The notes below the pieces were generated by a model that saw nothing but the letters and a program-made list of their open reading frames with translations, did no database searches and was not told the DNA's origin. From Bacteroidaceae bacterium (GTDB lineage Bacteria > Bacteroidota > Bacteroidia > Bacteroidales > Bacteroidaceae): a DNA stretch of 64,000 bases. The stretch is from positions 248,001-312,000 of the forward strand of contig JAKSJD010000001.1 of NCBI GenBank assembly GCA_024398435.1, written 5' to 3'. Both the position numbers and the translations under genes were made by a program. Below, piece after piece: positions 48,251 to 56,223 of the stretch. Every line of letters begins with the position of its first letter. Position 1 is the first letter of the stretch.

Positions 48251-48823
48251 TTAGCCCTTACGAGAAACGTAGCTTCCATCACGAGTGTCAACTTCGATAA
48301 GGTCGCCTTCGTTGATGAAGAGAGGCACGCGGATTTCAACACCTGTTTCGAGAGTTGCAGGCTTTGTAGCGTTTGTAGCTGTATCACCCTTGAGACCTGG
48401 TTCAGTGTAAGCAACCTTGAGGATAATCTTAACTGGAGCTTCAGCTGTAAGGATAGCACCTGTCTGGTCGTCGATTGAAGCCATTACCATAGTTTCGCCT
48501 TCCTTGAGGAAGTCACCACCTGTGATAAGGTCCTTAGCGATATTGATTTGTTCGTATGTTTCTGCGTTCATGAATACCATATCTTCTCCTTCCTTGTAGA
48601 GATACTGGAACTGCTGGTGAGAAACTGTAACATCATCAAGCTTTGCAGAAACAATCCATGTACGTTCGAGTACGCGACCGTCTTCTACATTGCGAAGCTT
48701 TGTAATCATGACTGTGTTTCCCTTACCTGGTTTCTTGTGAAGGAAATCGATAACTACCCAAATTTTGCCATCATCAAGGCGGAGGCAAACGCCCTTTTTG
48801 ATATCACCTGCTAAAATAGCCAT
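48251..48823 (-). CDS. efp: Elongation factor P
   Basis: 190 aa. Relieves ribosome stalling at polyproline. Starts MAILAGDIKKGVCLRLDDGK; the tip loop reads 'HKKPGKGNT', with Lys at the position modified in many bacteria. C-terminal OB domains: 'PVKIILKVAYTEPGLKGDTA' and 'IEVDTRDGSYVSRKG'. Divergent from rpmH, with its own promoter at 48880-48910. Confidence 0.97.
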   Translation of the reverse strand: MAILAGDIKKGVCLRLDDGKIWVVIDFLHKKPGKGNTVMITKLRNVEDGRVLERTWIVSAKLDDVTVSHQQFQYLYKEGEDMVFMNAETYEQINIAKDLITGGDFLKEGETMVMASIDDQTGAILTAEAPVKIILKVAYTEPGLKGDTATNATKPATLETGVEIRVPLFINEGDLIEVDTRDGSYVSRKG

Positions 48824-48879
48824 AATGTTTTGTTGTATTTAAAGTTTAAAATTCGTCCTTATTGACTTCTAATCGGGTA

Positions 48880-48910
48880 CAAAATTAGGTGTTTTTCATA
48901 AAATAGCAAA
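48880..48910 (-). promoter_or_regulatory. Promoter of efp
   Basis: On the minus strand -7 TAATTTTG (48880-48887) and -33 TTTG (48907-48910) with a 19-base spacer; leader about 50 bases. Confidence 0.65.
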
Positions 48911-48937
48911 AAAAGTTAGTAAAAAACCGCTGAAACT

Positions 48938-48968
48938 TTTGTCAATTTGCATAAAATCACTAATTTTG
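48938..48968 (+). promoter_or_regulatory. Promoter of rpmH
   Basis: -33 TTTG (48938-48941) and -7 TAATTTTG (48961-48968) with a 19-base spacer. The leader to the rpmH ATG is about 73 bases. Confidence 0.65.
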
Positions 48969-49046
48969 CACGCTGTTTGTGTACAATCATGACCAAATGG
49001 CCGTAATTGAGTGAAATTATAAATATCAAAATAAATATATAAAAAG

Positions 49047-49202
49047 ATGAAAAGAACATTCCAACCACACAACCGTAAGAGAATCAACAAGCACGGTTTC
49101 CGTCAGCGCATGACTACAAAGAATGGTCGTCGAGTTCTCTCAATGCGTCGTAAGAAGGGCCGCAAGTCTCTTTCAGTATCTAGCGAGAATCATGGCAAAT
49201 AA
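49047..49202 (+). CDS. rpmH: 50S ribosomal protein L34
   Basis: 51 aa: [20 protein letters not shown] at the start, then '[20 protein letters not shown]' and a short C-terminal [11 protein letters not shown]. The N-terminal part is the invariant L34 pattern; bacterial L34 is 44-52 aa. It stands alone here, not next to rnpA or dnaA as in many bacteria, and is followed by a terminator. Confidence 0.97.
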   Translation: MKRTFQPHNRKRINKHGFRQRMTTKNGRRVLSMRRKKGRKSLSVSSENHGK

Positions 49203-49222
49203 GCCTCTACGCAGATAAGAAT

Positions 49223-49255
49223 AAAGCAGGAACGATTTGTTCCTGCTTTTTCTTT
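49223..49255. terminator. Bidirectional terminator between rpmH and porin gene
   Basis: AAAGCAGGAAC (49223-49233) pairs with GTTCCTGCTTT (49239-49249), followed by TTTCTTTTT on plus and preceded by A-rich sequence. The two flanking genes are convergent. Confidence 0.85.
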
Positions 49256-49259
49256 TTCA

Positions 49260-50288
49260 TCAGAATCTCACGTAAGCCTGAATGTCACAAGTGTTGTAGT
49301 TGCGATCGACGGCTGTTCGATTGTGAGTGAACGTGTAGTTGGCCTGTAGGCGGAGATTCTTGCAGAGGGTGTAGCCAGCAGCAAGTCCGTAGTTGGTCAC
49401 CGTGGTGTTCCACGACTTATCAGAACGATAGACATCCCAACGTCCATAGATTTTCAACTTATCCACAACTGGGACTCCCACCAATGCATACCAGCCATCG
49501 GCTTCGCGGTCGCCAATATATTCGGCACGAACCGACCAATCCGACTCGTACTGAAGACCTGCTGTCCAGCGTTCGCGCTTCAGAGTGAGTCCTTCGGAAT
49601 TGACATAATTTCCCGACCATCCATAGATTCCTACCAAAAGGTCCTTCGTTGGTTCTACCCACAGACCGCCGATAAGGTCTTTATGCTTGTTCTTGTCGGA
49701 ATGGTTTACGCCCTGACCGTTGTAGATGCCTGCATGATAATGAAGGAACTTATGGTCGCCCATAGGGAAGAGGTCGCCCTGAAGAGCAAGACCTACATCG
49801 CGGCCATGACTCATCTGCTCGCCCACTCTGTCGACATAGCCTCCGAGATATGTGACACACTGGGAATAAGTGCCAAGACCTATATCCATTGGATGGTAAG
49901 GATTCTCAAACGTGAAAGCACGCTTCTGCTGACCAATCTTCACACGAAGGAAATCGTACTTCTGCCATTCAATCCATGCATCGACGATATGCGGACCTTC
50001 TTCCATCTTTCCACCCGAAACTCCCGTCATCTCCATCTGGAGCATATAGCCGAAGTCGAGTACCTTTCCTGCCACATGGGCACGAACTGAACGCACTTGG
50101 AAGTCGGTTTCGCTCTTCGATGCCTCATTGTCGGTCCATCCGGCACGGCCGATGATACAGCCTCCGAAAGTGGTGTTCTGAACGAAATCGTCCTTTACCT
50201 GCTCCAATGGGCCCGACTGGGCAAAAGCAGAAATCGTTGCTGACAACATTGTCACAAGGACAATGACTCTGTGTTTTGCTGTGTTCAT
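49260..50288 (-). CDS. Outer-membrane porin of the OprO/OprP-like family
   Basis: 342 aa. Signal peptide ending 'SATISAFAQ'. A beta-barrel pattern with alternating hydrophobic residues and aromatic girdles: 'KVLDFGYMLQMEMTGVSG', 'DAWIEWQKYDFLRVKIGQQKRAFTFENP', 'DVGLALQGDLFP', 'HYHAGIYNGQGVN', 'WTAGLQYESDWSVRAEYIG', 'YGLAAGYTLCKNLRLQANYTF'. It ends in Phe (IQAYVRF), the usual BAM signal. This fits 'porin O and P', but ion selectivity cannot be predicted. It follows upxY by 32 bases in the arg direction. Confidence 0.85.
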   Translation of the reverse strand: MNTAKHRVIVLVTMLSATISAFAQSGPLEQVKDDFVQNTTFGGCIIGRAGWTDNEASKSETDFQVRSVRAHVAGKVLDFGYMLQMEMTGVSGGKMEEGPHIVDAWIEWQKYDFLRVKIGQQKRAFTFENPYHPMDIGLGTYSQCVTYLGGYVDRVGEQMSHGRDVGLALQGDLFPMGDHKFLHYHAGIYNGQGVNHSDKNKHKDLIGGLWVEPTKDLLVGIYGWSGNYVNSEGLTLKRERWTAGLQYESDWSVRAEYIGDREADGWYALVGVPVVDKLKIYGRWDVYRSDKSWNTTVTNYGLAAGYTLCKNLRLQANYTFTHNRTAVDRNYNTCDIQAYVRF

Positions 50289-50320
50289 ATTATATAAAGT
50301 ATTATATACATATTATTACG

Positions 50321-50824
50321 TTATTCCTTCACCGGAACCAAATCGTCTAACGGCAGTTCCATAGCCGCACATCCCAACTGATAGAGTCGGACAATGACTT
50401 TCTTCGTGCCTCGGAACTCAACCAACTCTGCCAAATCACCAGCAAAGAGTTTGTTGTGGATTTTCACCTTCATTCCAGGAGCAAAATGCTCGGTAGAGAA
50501 CTCAATCGGAATGGATGTCTGACTGAGGAAAGTCTGAAACGCCTTCATCTGGCCATCAGGAATGATAAGTGGCTTATGAGTGATTCGGTCGGCAAGATAA
50601 TGAAGGCCAATGCTTCCCATGACGTAGGTCTTTGCACGGTCGGCATCCTCACAATGAACGAATATGGTACCACTAATCACCAGCTGGTCCTGAATCTTTA
50701 CACGGTCGGACCACTTTTTCTCCACACGTTGGCTTGGCAGATAGACTTCGATGCCTTGAGCTGCAATCTTCTCTGCCACACGCTTCTCCATGAAGCGCTT
50801 CACCAATAGCACATACCAATTCAT
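50321..50824 (-). CDS. UpxY-family NusG-like transcription antiterminator
   Basis: 167 aa. NusG N-terminal domain pattern: 'WYVLLVKRFMEKRVAEKIAA', 'EVYLPSQRVEKKWSDRVK' and 'GTIFVHCE'; then a short KOW-like end ('PGMKVKIHNKLFAGDLAELVEF'). UpxY/LoaP-type NusG paralogues act on one specific operon, in Bacteroidota usually capsule loci. Here there is no capsule locus in view: the gene sits 12 bases downstream of argD and upstream of a porin gene. Target unknown. Confidence 0.85.
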   Translation of the reverse strand: MNWYVLLVKRFMEKRVAEKIAAQGIEVYLPSQRVEKKWSDRVKIQDQLVISGTIFVHCEDADRAKTYVMGSIGLHYLADRITHKPLIIPDGQMKAFQTFLSQTSIPIEFSTEHFAPGMKVKIHNKLFAGDLAELVEFRGTKKVIVRLYQLGCAAMELPLDDLVPVKE

Positions 50825-50836
50825 ATATTCCTGTAT

Positions 50837-51964
50837 TTACAAAACTTTCTTGAATCGTTCGATGAAATCGTCCACATTCTCCTTCGAAAGACACAAAGGA
50901 GGAAGCAATCGGATGACATTCGTTCCACTGCAACCCGTGAAGCAATGCTGTTCCTTCACAAGTCGGGTACGGATTTCCTTATAAGAAACGTCCAACTCAA
51001 TGCCTACCATGAGTCCGCGTCCGCGAACATCCACTACATGTGGCAGATTCTCCTCCTTCAATCGCTTGATAAGATAATCTCCTACCTCACGGGCATTGTC
51101 GACGAGATTCTCCTGTTCCATCACATCAATCACAGCCAAAGCTGCAGTGCAGGCAAGGTGGTTTCCTCCGAAAGTGGTACCCAACTGACCATAAACTGCC
51201 TCAAACTTAGGAGAGATAAGCAAACCGCTCATCGGGAAACCGTTGCCGATTCCCTTGGCCACAGTGATGAGGTCGGGCTTTACATCCAGATGCTGATGAG
51301 CAAAGAACTTGCCCGAACGACCATAACCACACTGGATTTCGTCGCAGATAAGAACCGTATTGTATTGGTCGCACAATGCGCGCAACCCCTGAAGGAATGC
51401 CTTATCTACCATGCGGATTCCACCCACTCCCTGAATGCACTCAACTATGCAGGCACACACATCACCCTTCTCCAATTCCGGCTTCCATGCTTCAAGATTG
51501 TTGAGAGGCAGATAAGTGACGTGGCCATTGGCATTGATTGGAGCAATAATCTTTGGATTGTTTGTCACCTCAACTGCAAGGGAGGTGCGGCCGTGGAAAG
51601 CCTTCTCGAGAGAGAGAATGCGAGTGCGGCCGTTATAGAACGATGCCAACTTCATGGCATTCTCGTTGGCTTCAGCACCTGAATTTACAAGGAAAAGCGA
51701 ATAATCCTCATAGCCACTGATCTTGCCAAGGCGTTCTGCCAACTTGCGTTGGAGCGGATTCTGCACCGAATTGCTATAGAAACCGAGTGTATTGAGTTGG
51801 TTGGTCATCATCTCCACATAGTGAGGATGGCAATGACCGATACTAATCACTGCATGACCACCATAAAGATCGAGATATTCCTGTCCTTGATCGTCCCACA
51901 CCTTGCAACCTTTGCCCTTCTCGATGGCAATGTCGAAGAGAGGATAAACATCATATAGTTTCAT
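50837..51964 (-). CDS. argD: Acetylornithine (or succinylornithine) aminotransferase
   Basis: 375 aa, PLP class-III aminotransferase. Motifs: 'YLDLYGGHAVISIGHCHPHYV', 'LVNSGAEANENAMKLA', 'FHGRTSLAVEVT', 'VLICDEIQCGYGRSGKFFAHQ' and the PLP Lys in 'LITVAKGIGNGFPMSG'. ATG 51964 (MKLYDVYPLFDIAIEKGKGC) chosen over the upstream in-frame extension. In Bacteroides the pathway uses succinylated intermediates, so the substrate may be N-succinyl. 31 bases after argC. Confidence 0.94.
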   Translation of the reverse strand: MKLYDVYPLFDIAIEKGKGCKVWDDQGQEYLDLYGGHAVISIGHCHPHYVEMMTNQLNTLGFYSNSVQNPLQRKLAERLGKISGYEDYSLFLVNSGAEANENAMKLASFYNGRTRILSLEKAFHGRTSLAVEVTNNPKIIAPINANGHVTYLPLNNLEAWKPELEKGDVCACIVECIQGVGGIRMVDKAFLQGLRALCDQYNTVLICDEIQCGYGRSGKFFAHQHLDVKPDLITVAKGIGNGFPMSGLLISPKFEAVYGQLGTTFGGNHLACTAALAVIDVMEQENLVDNAREVGDYLIKRLKEENLPHVVDVRGRGLMVGIELDVSYKEIRTRLVKEQHCFTGCSGTNVIRLLPPLCLSKENVDDFIERFKKVL

Positions 51965-51995
51965 CGTTTGAATTGTTTTAATCTGTTGGTTAATG

Positions 51996-53036
51996 TTAGA
52001 ATGCACTTGCCTTCAGGCGAAGACCTGTTGTCTGGTCGAGGCCAAACATAAGATTCATATTCTGAACTGCCTGACCGACTGCACCCTTTAGGAGATTGTC
52101 GATTATGGAAGTTATGACCACCTTATTGTCGAACTTATCCACATGAACGAGACACTTGTTGGTGTTGACTACTTGTTTCAGGTCGAGAGCCTTATCCACA
52201 TAATGTGTGAAAGCCGCATCTTTGTAGAAGTCCTTATAGAGAGCCTCAACGTCAACATCCGAATTATCGAGCTTAACAACCTCTGTGCAGAAGATTCCGC
52301 GGGCAAAGTTGCCACGATATGGAATGAAGTCGATGCTCGATTCGAAACCATCCTGCAACTCCTTGACCGACTGATAAATCTCGTGGAGATGCTGATGTGT
52401 GAACACCTTATAGATGCTGAGGTTGTCGCTTCGCCAACTGTAATGAGTGGTACTTCCTGGTTTCTGACCAGCTCCCGTACTGCCTGTAATGGCATTCACA
52501 GACACATCGTGAGTGAGAAGTCCTGCCTTTGCCAAAGGGAGCAAACCAAGTTGGATGGCTGTGGCAAAGCATCCAGGATTGGCCAAGTGGCGACATTTCT
52601 TGATGGCTTCCAAATGAATTTCGGGAAGACCATAAACGAAATCGTGAGTATCAGCAGCAATGCGGAAGTCCTGAGCCAAATCGATTATCTTCACATTATC
52701 AGGAATCGTATGTTCCTTGAGGAATGCCTCGCTCTTTCCATGGCCGAAGCAGAAGAACACTACATCCACCTTATCGAATGGGAGTTCGCTTGTGAATTCG
52801 AGTTCTGTCTCGCCTACCAACCCTTCATGCACATCATACACCTTATTGCCGGCATTCGATTCCGAATTGGCAAATACTATCTCCACCTCGGGATGGCCGA
52901 GCAAAAGGCGAATAAGTTCGCCTCCCGTGTAACCTGCTGCACCTAGGATTCCGACTTTAATAGGCTCAAGCCCCCCTCGTCTCCCCCCAAGGGGGGATGA
53001 GTTGACTATATTATCAGTTCTATTTTCGTTCATCAA
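51996..53036 (-). CDS. argC: N-acetyl-gamma-glutamyl-phosphate reductase
   Basis: 346 aa. Motifs: 'VGILGAAGYTGGELIRLLLGHPE', 'ANPGCFATAIQLGLLPL' (catalytic Cys) and 'GSTGAGQKPG'. It reduces N-acyl-glutamyl phosphate in arginine synthesis. The conserved part starts at residue about 27 (KVGILG); before it is an atypical N-terminus MMNENRTDNIVNSSPLGGRRGGLEP. There is no other in-frame ATG between, so translation seems to start at 53036 or 53033, inside the end of the DUF559 gene, and run through the palindromic repeat at 52968-52998. The repeat has thus become part of the coding sequence. Confidence 0.93.
   Translation of the reverse strand: MMNENRTDNIVNSSPLGGRRGGLEPIKVGILGAAGYTGGELIRLLLGHPEVEIVFANSESNAGNKVYDVHEGLVGETELEFTSELPFDKVDVVFFCFGHGKSEAFLKEHTIPDNVKIIDLAQDFRIAADTHDFVYGLPEIHLEAIKKCRHLANPGCFATAIQLGLLPLAKAGLLTHDVSVNAITGSTGAGQKPGSTTHYSWRSDNLSIYKVFTHQHLHEIYQSVKELQDGFESSIDFIPYRGNFARGIFCTEVVKLDNSDVDVEALYKDFYKDAAFTHYVDKALDLKQVVNTNKCLVHVDKFDNKVVITSIIDNLLKGAVGQAVQNMNLMFGLDQTTGLRLKASAF
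52968..52998 (-). repeat. GC-rich palindromic repeat, copy C (left end of DUF559 element)
   Basis: Plus strand: AAGCCCCCCTCG then TCTCCCCCCAAGGGGGGAT. It is the inverted counterpart of copy D at 53411-53443 across the DUF559 gene. The palindrome half faces the DUF559 gene. It is read in frame within the argC 5' end. Confidence 0.85.
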
Positions 53037-53403
53037 TTATTACTTTTATTCGTTTCAAAACTTCATTTGTATTGGAAATAACTTCATCATTCGAAAAACG
53101 AATCACAAGGAAACCTTTACTTTGCAACCATCGTGTCCTTATTTCGTCACTATCCTGAACTTCGGGAAAATGATGATACCCTCCATCCAACTCAACAATT
53201 ACCTTAGCAGACAAACATATAAAATCTGCAATGTATTGGCCAATTATGTGTTGTCGACGAAAAGATTGTCCTAAAGCCTTTCTTTTCAAACAATCCCACA
53301 ATATTGCCTCTGCTTCTGTTGGATTCTTTCTCATCCATTTTGCATGCTCTTTGAGCAAATCATAAACAGATGGATCTGCTGTACTATAAGAATAATCATT
53401 CAT
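53020..53403 (-). CDS. DUF559 endonuclease-like protein (VSR/PD-(D/E)XK fold)
   Basis: 127 aa. Typical DUF559 pattern: 'HAKWMRKNPTEAEAILWDCL', 'GQSFRRQHIIGQYIADFICL', 'VIVELDGGYHH', 'RTRWLQSKGFLVIRFSNDEV'. The Asp in ADF and E-x-D in VELDG fit the VSR-like nuclease active site. The end overlaps argC by 17 bases. Both sides carry inverted copies of the CCCCCTTGGGGG repeat (52968-52998 and 53411-53443), so the gene and repeats form a unit of about 475 bases inside the arginine cluster. The role of DUF559 proteins is not established; mobility is my inference. Confidence 0.88.
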   Translation of the reverse strand: MNDYSYSTADPSVYDLLKEHAKWMRKNPTEAEAILWDCLKRKALGQSFRRQHIIGQYIADFICLSAKVIVELDGGYHHFPEVQDSDEIRTRWLQSKGFLVIRFSNDEVISNTNEVLKRIKVIIDERK

Positions 53404-53410
53404 ATAAAAT

Positions 53411-53443
53411 TTCTCCCCCTTGGGGGAGATTAAGAGGGGGCCT
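53411..53443 (+). repeat. GC-rich palindromic repeat, copy D (right end of DUF559 element)
   Basis: TTCTCCCCCTTGGGGGAGA then TTAAGAGGGGGCCT. It lies directly before the pspC stop codon (53444-53446 on minus) and 8 bases from the DUF559 start. The palindrome side faces the DUF559 gene. Confidence 0.87.
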
Positions 53444-53644
53444 CTATGTTAAAGGTTCCTCTGGAACAATGAATGCACAGACGATATAGAAGATGATGCC
53501 TGGAAGACCTGCCATGAACAATGTGACGAGTACGAAGATTAGGCGAACCAATGTTACATCCAAATCGAAGTACTTTGCCATTCCAGAGCATACTCCACAA
53601 ATCATCTTATCGGTCATTGACCTTGTGAATTTCTTTTCTGACAT
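53444..53644 (-). CDS. PspC-domain membrane protein
   Basis: 66 aa. PspC domain: 'KFTRSMTDKMICGVCSGMAKYFDLDVTLVRLIFVL' and one transmembrane helix (FVLVTLFMAGLPGIIFYIVCAFIV), ending PEEPLT. Stand-alone PspC proteins of this size are common in Bacteroidota; they are linked to membrane stress in other phyla. It sits between argG and the DUF559 unit, 43 bases after argG. Confidence 0.9.
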   Translation of the reverse strand: MSEKKFTRSMTDKMICGVCSGMAKYFDLDVTLVRLIFVLVTLFMAGLPGIIFYIVCAFIVPEEPLT

Positions 53645-53687
53645 ATTTTTCTTTACACATTATATTAATATTATAGGACTCGGCATC

Positions 53688-54899
53688 TTATCTCTCCTCG
53701 TCTGGATGAGCAAGATAGTAGGCACGAAGAGCTGTTGAAGTGACCTTGATGAAGCCCTTAGCATCTTCTGACGACCATGCTTTTGCTGTTTCACCATATT
53801 CGCCCAACTTGTTCTTTACCAAATCGTCAGGACTGTCGACTCCCACTGTCTGGAACATGAGCGGACGAAGTTCGAGTGTGACTTCACCATTCACATTGCG
53901 TTGACTGCTTTCGAGCATTGCCTCGATATCAGGCATCACTGGTTCGAGATACTGGCTCTCGTGGAGGAACATTCCGTACCAGTTGCTCACTTGGTCCTTC
54001 CAGTATTGCTGCCACTTTGAGAGTGTGTACTTCTCGAGGAAGCGGTGGGCACCGATGATAAGCATTGGAGCGGCTGCTTCAAAACCTACACGTCCCTTGA
54101 TTCCGATGATTGTGTCGCCAATGTGGCAATCGCGACCGATTCCGTAAGCGGCACCGATTTCCTCTACTGCCTGAATTGCCTTCACCTTATCTTCGTATTC
54201 CACGCCATTGACCGAACAGAGTTCGCCTTTCTTGAATCCGAGTTTCAGGAGTTCAGGGCCTTCCTTTGTTGGGTGTTTCAGATAAGCTGATTCTGGGAGT
54301 CCTTGCTTTGAATCGAGGATTTCGCCTCCGCAAATGCTTGTTCCCCAAAGGCCTACATTGTAGCTGTACTTGAGCTTTGCAAAGTCGGCATTGAATCCGT
54401 TGGCATTGAGGTAATCCACTTCTTCCTTTCGGCTGAGGTTGCCATCGCGTGTGAGTGTGATGATTTCAACTCCCGGAGCCATCACGAGGAAAGTCATATC
54501 GAATCGAATCTGGTCGTTTCCAGCGCCTGTACTTCCATGAGCAATTGCGTCGGCACCGATTTCCTTTGCATAGCGTGCGATTGCGAGTGCCTGGAAAATG
54601 CGTTCGCTACTTACAGAGATTGGATAGCAATTGTTGCGAAGGACATTGCCGTAAACCATGTAGCGAAGGCTCTTCTCGTAGTATTCCTGAGTGACATCGA
54701 GTGTAACATACTTTGTTGCCCCAAGTTTGTAGGCATTTTCCTCGTTTGTCTTGAGCTGTTCGTCACTGAATCCACCTGTGTTGGCACAAGCTGCATGTAC
54801 CTCATAACCTTTTTCCTTTGCGAGATACATCACTGTATATGAAGTGTCGAGACCTCCGGAGAAGGCTACAACCACTTTTTTCTTTCCTGTCTGTTCCAT
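53688..54899 (-). CDS. argG: Argininosuccinate synthase
   Basis: 403 aa. Joins citrulline and aspartate with ATP. Motifs: 'VVVAFSGGLDTSYTVMYLAKE' (ATP-binding SGGxDTS), 'AIAHGSTGAGNDQIRF' and 'SICGGEILD'. It follows the GNAT gene by 36 bases, in the argR-GNAT-argG order I recall from Bacteroides. Confidence 0.96.
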   Translation of the reverse strand: MEQTGKKKVVVAFSGGLDTSYTVMYLAKEKGYEVHAACANTGGFSDEQLKTNEENAYKLGATKYVTLDVTQEYYEKSLRYMVYGNVLRNNCYPISVSSERIFQALAIARYAKEIGADAIAHGSTGAGNDQIRFDMTFLVMAPGVEIITLTRDGNLSRKEEVDYLNANGFNADFAKLKYSYNVGLWGTSICGGEILDSKQGLPESAYLKHPTKEGPELLKLGFKKGELCSVNGVEYEDKVKAIQAVEEIGAAYGIGRDCHIGDTIIGIKGRVGFEAAAPMLIIGAHRFLEKYTLSKWQQYWKDQVSNWYGMFLHESQYLEPVMPDIEAMLESSQRNVNGEVTLELRPLMFQTVGVDSPDDLVKNKLGEYGETAKAWSSEDAKGFIKVTSTALRAYYLAHPDEER

Positions 54900-54935
54900 A
54901 TTGTCTTTTTTCTTTTGTTTCGGTTTCGTAATTGC

Positions 54936-55577
54936 CTATTCCTGCTCACATGAAGCAAGAATCTGCTTGATTTTGTTCACTTCTTCTTCGTCCACTGGAA
55001 GGGCTTCGCCTTGATGGTCCTTTGGGTCGTAGAGCATTGCAGTGCAAACACAATACTGACGGCCTGTGCGTTCGAGAACGTCACAATTCACGCAACAAGG
55101 ATTTTCGGGAGTTCCGCAACCTGCCCAGAAGGCATCATCGTCGGTAAGTTGGCCGAATGTTACAGGAACATATCCGAGTTGGGTATTGATTTTCATGACT
55201 GCATACTGGCTTGTAAGTCCGAAGAGCTTTGCCTCCGGCCAGCGAAGTCGACTGAGGGTGAATGCCATTTCCTTGATTCGAGTAGCCAGATGGTGCTTGC
55301 GGAATTTCTCCACAACGATAAGTCCTGAATTGGCTACATATTGCTTGTGACCCCAACTTTCGATGTAGCAGAAACCTGCAAACTCTTCTTCAGGTCCGGC
55401 AAGTGCTATGATTGCCTTCTTGTCTCTCATCTTTGAGGTCAGATACTCATGTGTACGTGTTGCGATTCCGCTTCCTCTCTTCTTTGCGGAATCATTGATA
55501 GTTGCGAGAATTACATCTACATACTTCTCATACGAAGCATCAGCTACCACCACTTTAATTCCATCATCGTATTTCAT
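54936..55577 (-). CDS. GNAT-family N-acyltransferase of the arginine cluster
   Basis: 213 aa. GNAT core: 'IALAGPEEEFAGFCYIESW', 'SGLIVVEKFRKHHLATRIKE' (acyl-CoA loop) and 'MKINTQLGYVPV'. The C-terminal part has several Cys ('WAGCGTPENPCCVNC', 'RQYCVC'), possibly a metal site. Its position between argR and argG suggests the first step of arginine synthesis (N-acylglutamate synthase, ArgA role) in a genome where classic argA/argJ is absent from the window. That function is an inference. Confidence 0.75.
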   Translation of the reverse strand: MKYDDGIKVVVADASYEKYVDVILATINDSAKKRGSGIATRTHEYLTSKMRDKKAIIALAGPEEEFAGFCYIESWGHKQYVANSGLIVVEKFRKHHLATRIKEMAFTLSRLRWPEAKLFGLTSQYAVMKINTQLGYVPVTFGQLTDDDAFWAGCGTPENPCCVNCDVLERTGRQYCVCTAMLYDPKDHQGEALPVDEEEVNKIKQILASCEQE

Positions 55578-55600
55578 TTTATTTGTCTTTAATAATGTCG

Positions 55601-55616
55601 CCCCTGCTCTGAGGGG
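55601..55616. other. Small hairpin in the argR-GNAT gap
   Basis: CCCCT (55601-55605) and AGGGG (55612-55616) form a short stem 24 bases upstream of the GNAT start. There is no T-run; it may be a leader hairpin. The rest of the 146-base gap holds nothing recognisable. Confidence 0.35.
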
Positions 55617-55723
55617 TATACGGTTAAATTGATTGATTTATAGACGTTTGCTTATTTTGTGGTTTGTCGGATTGGCGGCAAAAGACTTATTCGCTAATTT
55701 TGGTCGAACCATTGGCTTGACGG

Positions 55724-56194
55724 CTATTTCTGAAGTGCCGTTTGGAGTTTCATCTTCACCAAGTCGCGGGAAGAATCTTCCTGAAGGGCAATGATGATTG
55801 TATCGTCGCCGGCCACAGTTCCGATGATTTCGGGGATTGAGGCATTATCAATATCGTATGCCACACTGCCTGCATAGCCGGGACGGGTGCGGATAACACA
55901 GATGTTGCCCGTGAAATTGATGGACATCACACCGCCCATCGTCATCATTTCCTGCATTGGACGATGCTCGCGAACACGCTTGTACATCGTGTTGCTTGGC
56001 AACACATAGAACGATTTGCCGCTCATCGATGCGGCCTTTGCTACTTTCAATTGTTTCAAGTCGCGCGAAAGAGTTGCCTGGGTAATGTAGTGACCCTCTT
56101 TGGCAAGTTCCTTCAACATTTCCTCCTGACACCCAATCTCTCGGCTTGAGATGATGAGTCGGATGACTTCTAATCTTGCGTTTTTAGAATTCAT
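55724..56194 (-). CDS. argR: Arginine repressor
   Basis: 156 aa, the usual length. Winged-helix DNA-binding domain 'GHYITQATLSRDLKQLKVAK' (recognition helix TLSRDL) and the oligomerisation/arginine-binding domain 'RTRPGYAGSVAYDID', 'IIGTVAGDDTIIIAL'. Transcribed toward the arg genes, which it should repress with arginine as co-repressor. Dyads upstream suggest autoregulation. Confidence 0.95.
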   Translation of the reverse strand: MNSKNARLEVIRLIISSREIGCQEEMLKELAKEGHYITQATLSRDLKQLKVAKAASMSGKSFYVLPSNTMYKRVREHRPMQEMMTMGGVMSINFTGNICVIRTRPGYAGSVAYDIDNASIPEIIGTVAGDDTIIIALQEDSSRDLVKMKLQTALQK

Positions 56195-56223
56195 ATAATT
56201 GCATATTTATTCATTTTCGAGTG

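Noticed and set aside
52968-53443. Intrinsic terminators at the CCCCC/GGGGG palindromes
   Set aside because: No T-run follows the stems on either strand at the copies checked, and one copy is inside a coding sequence.
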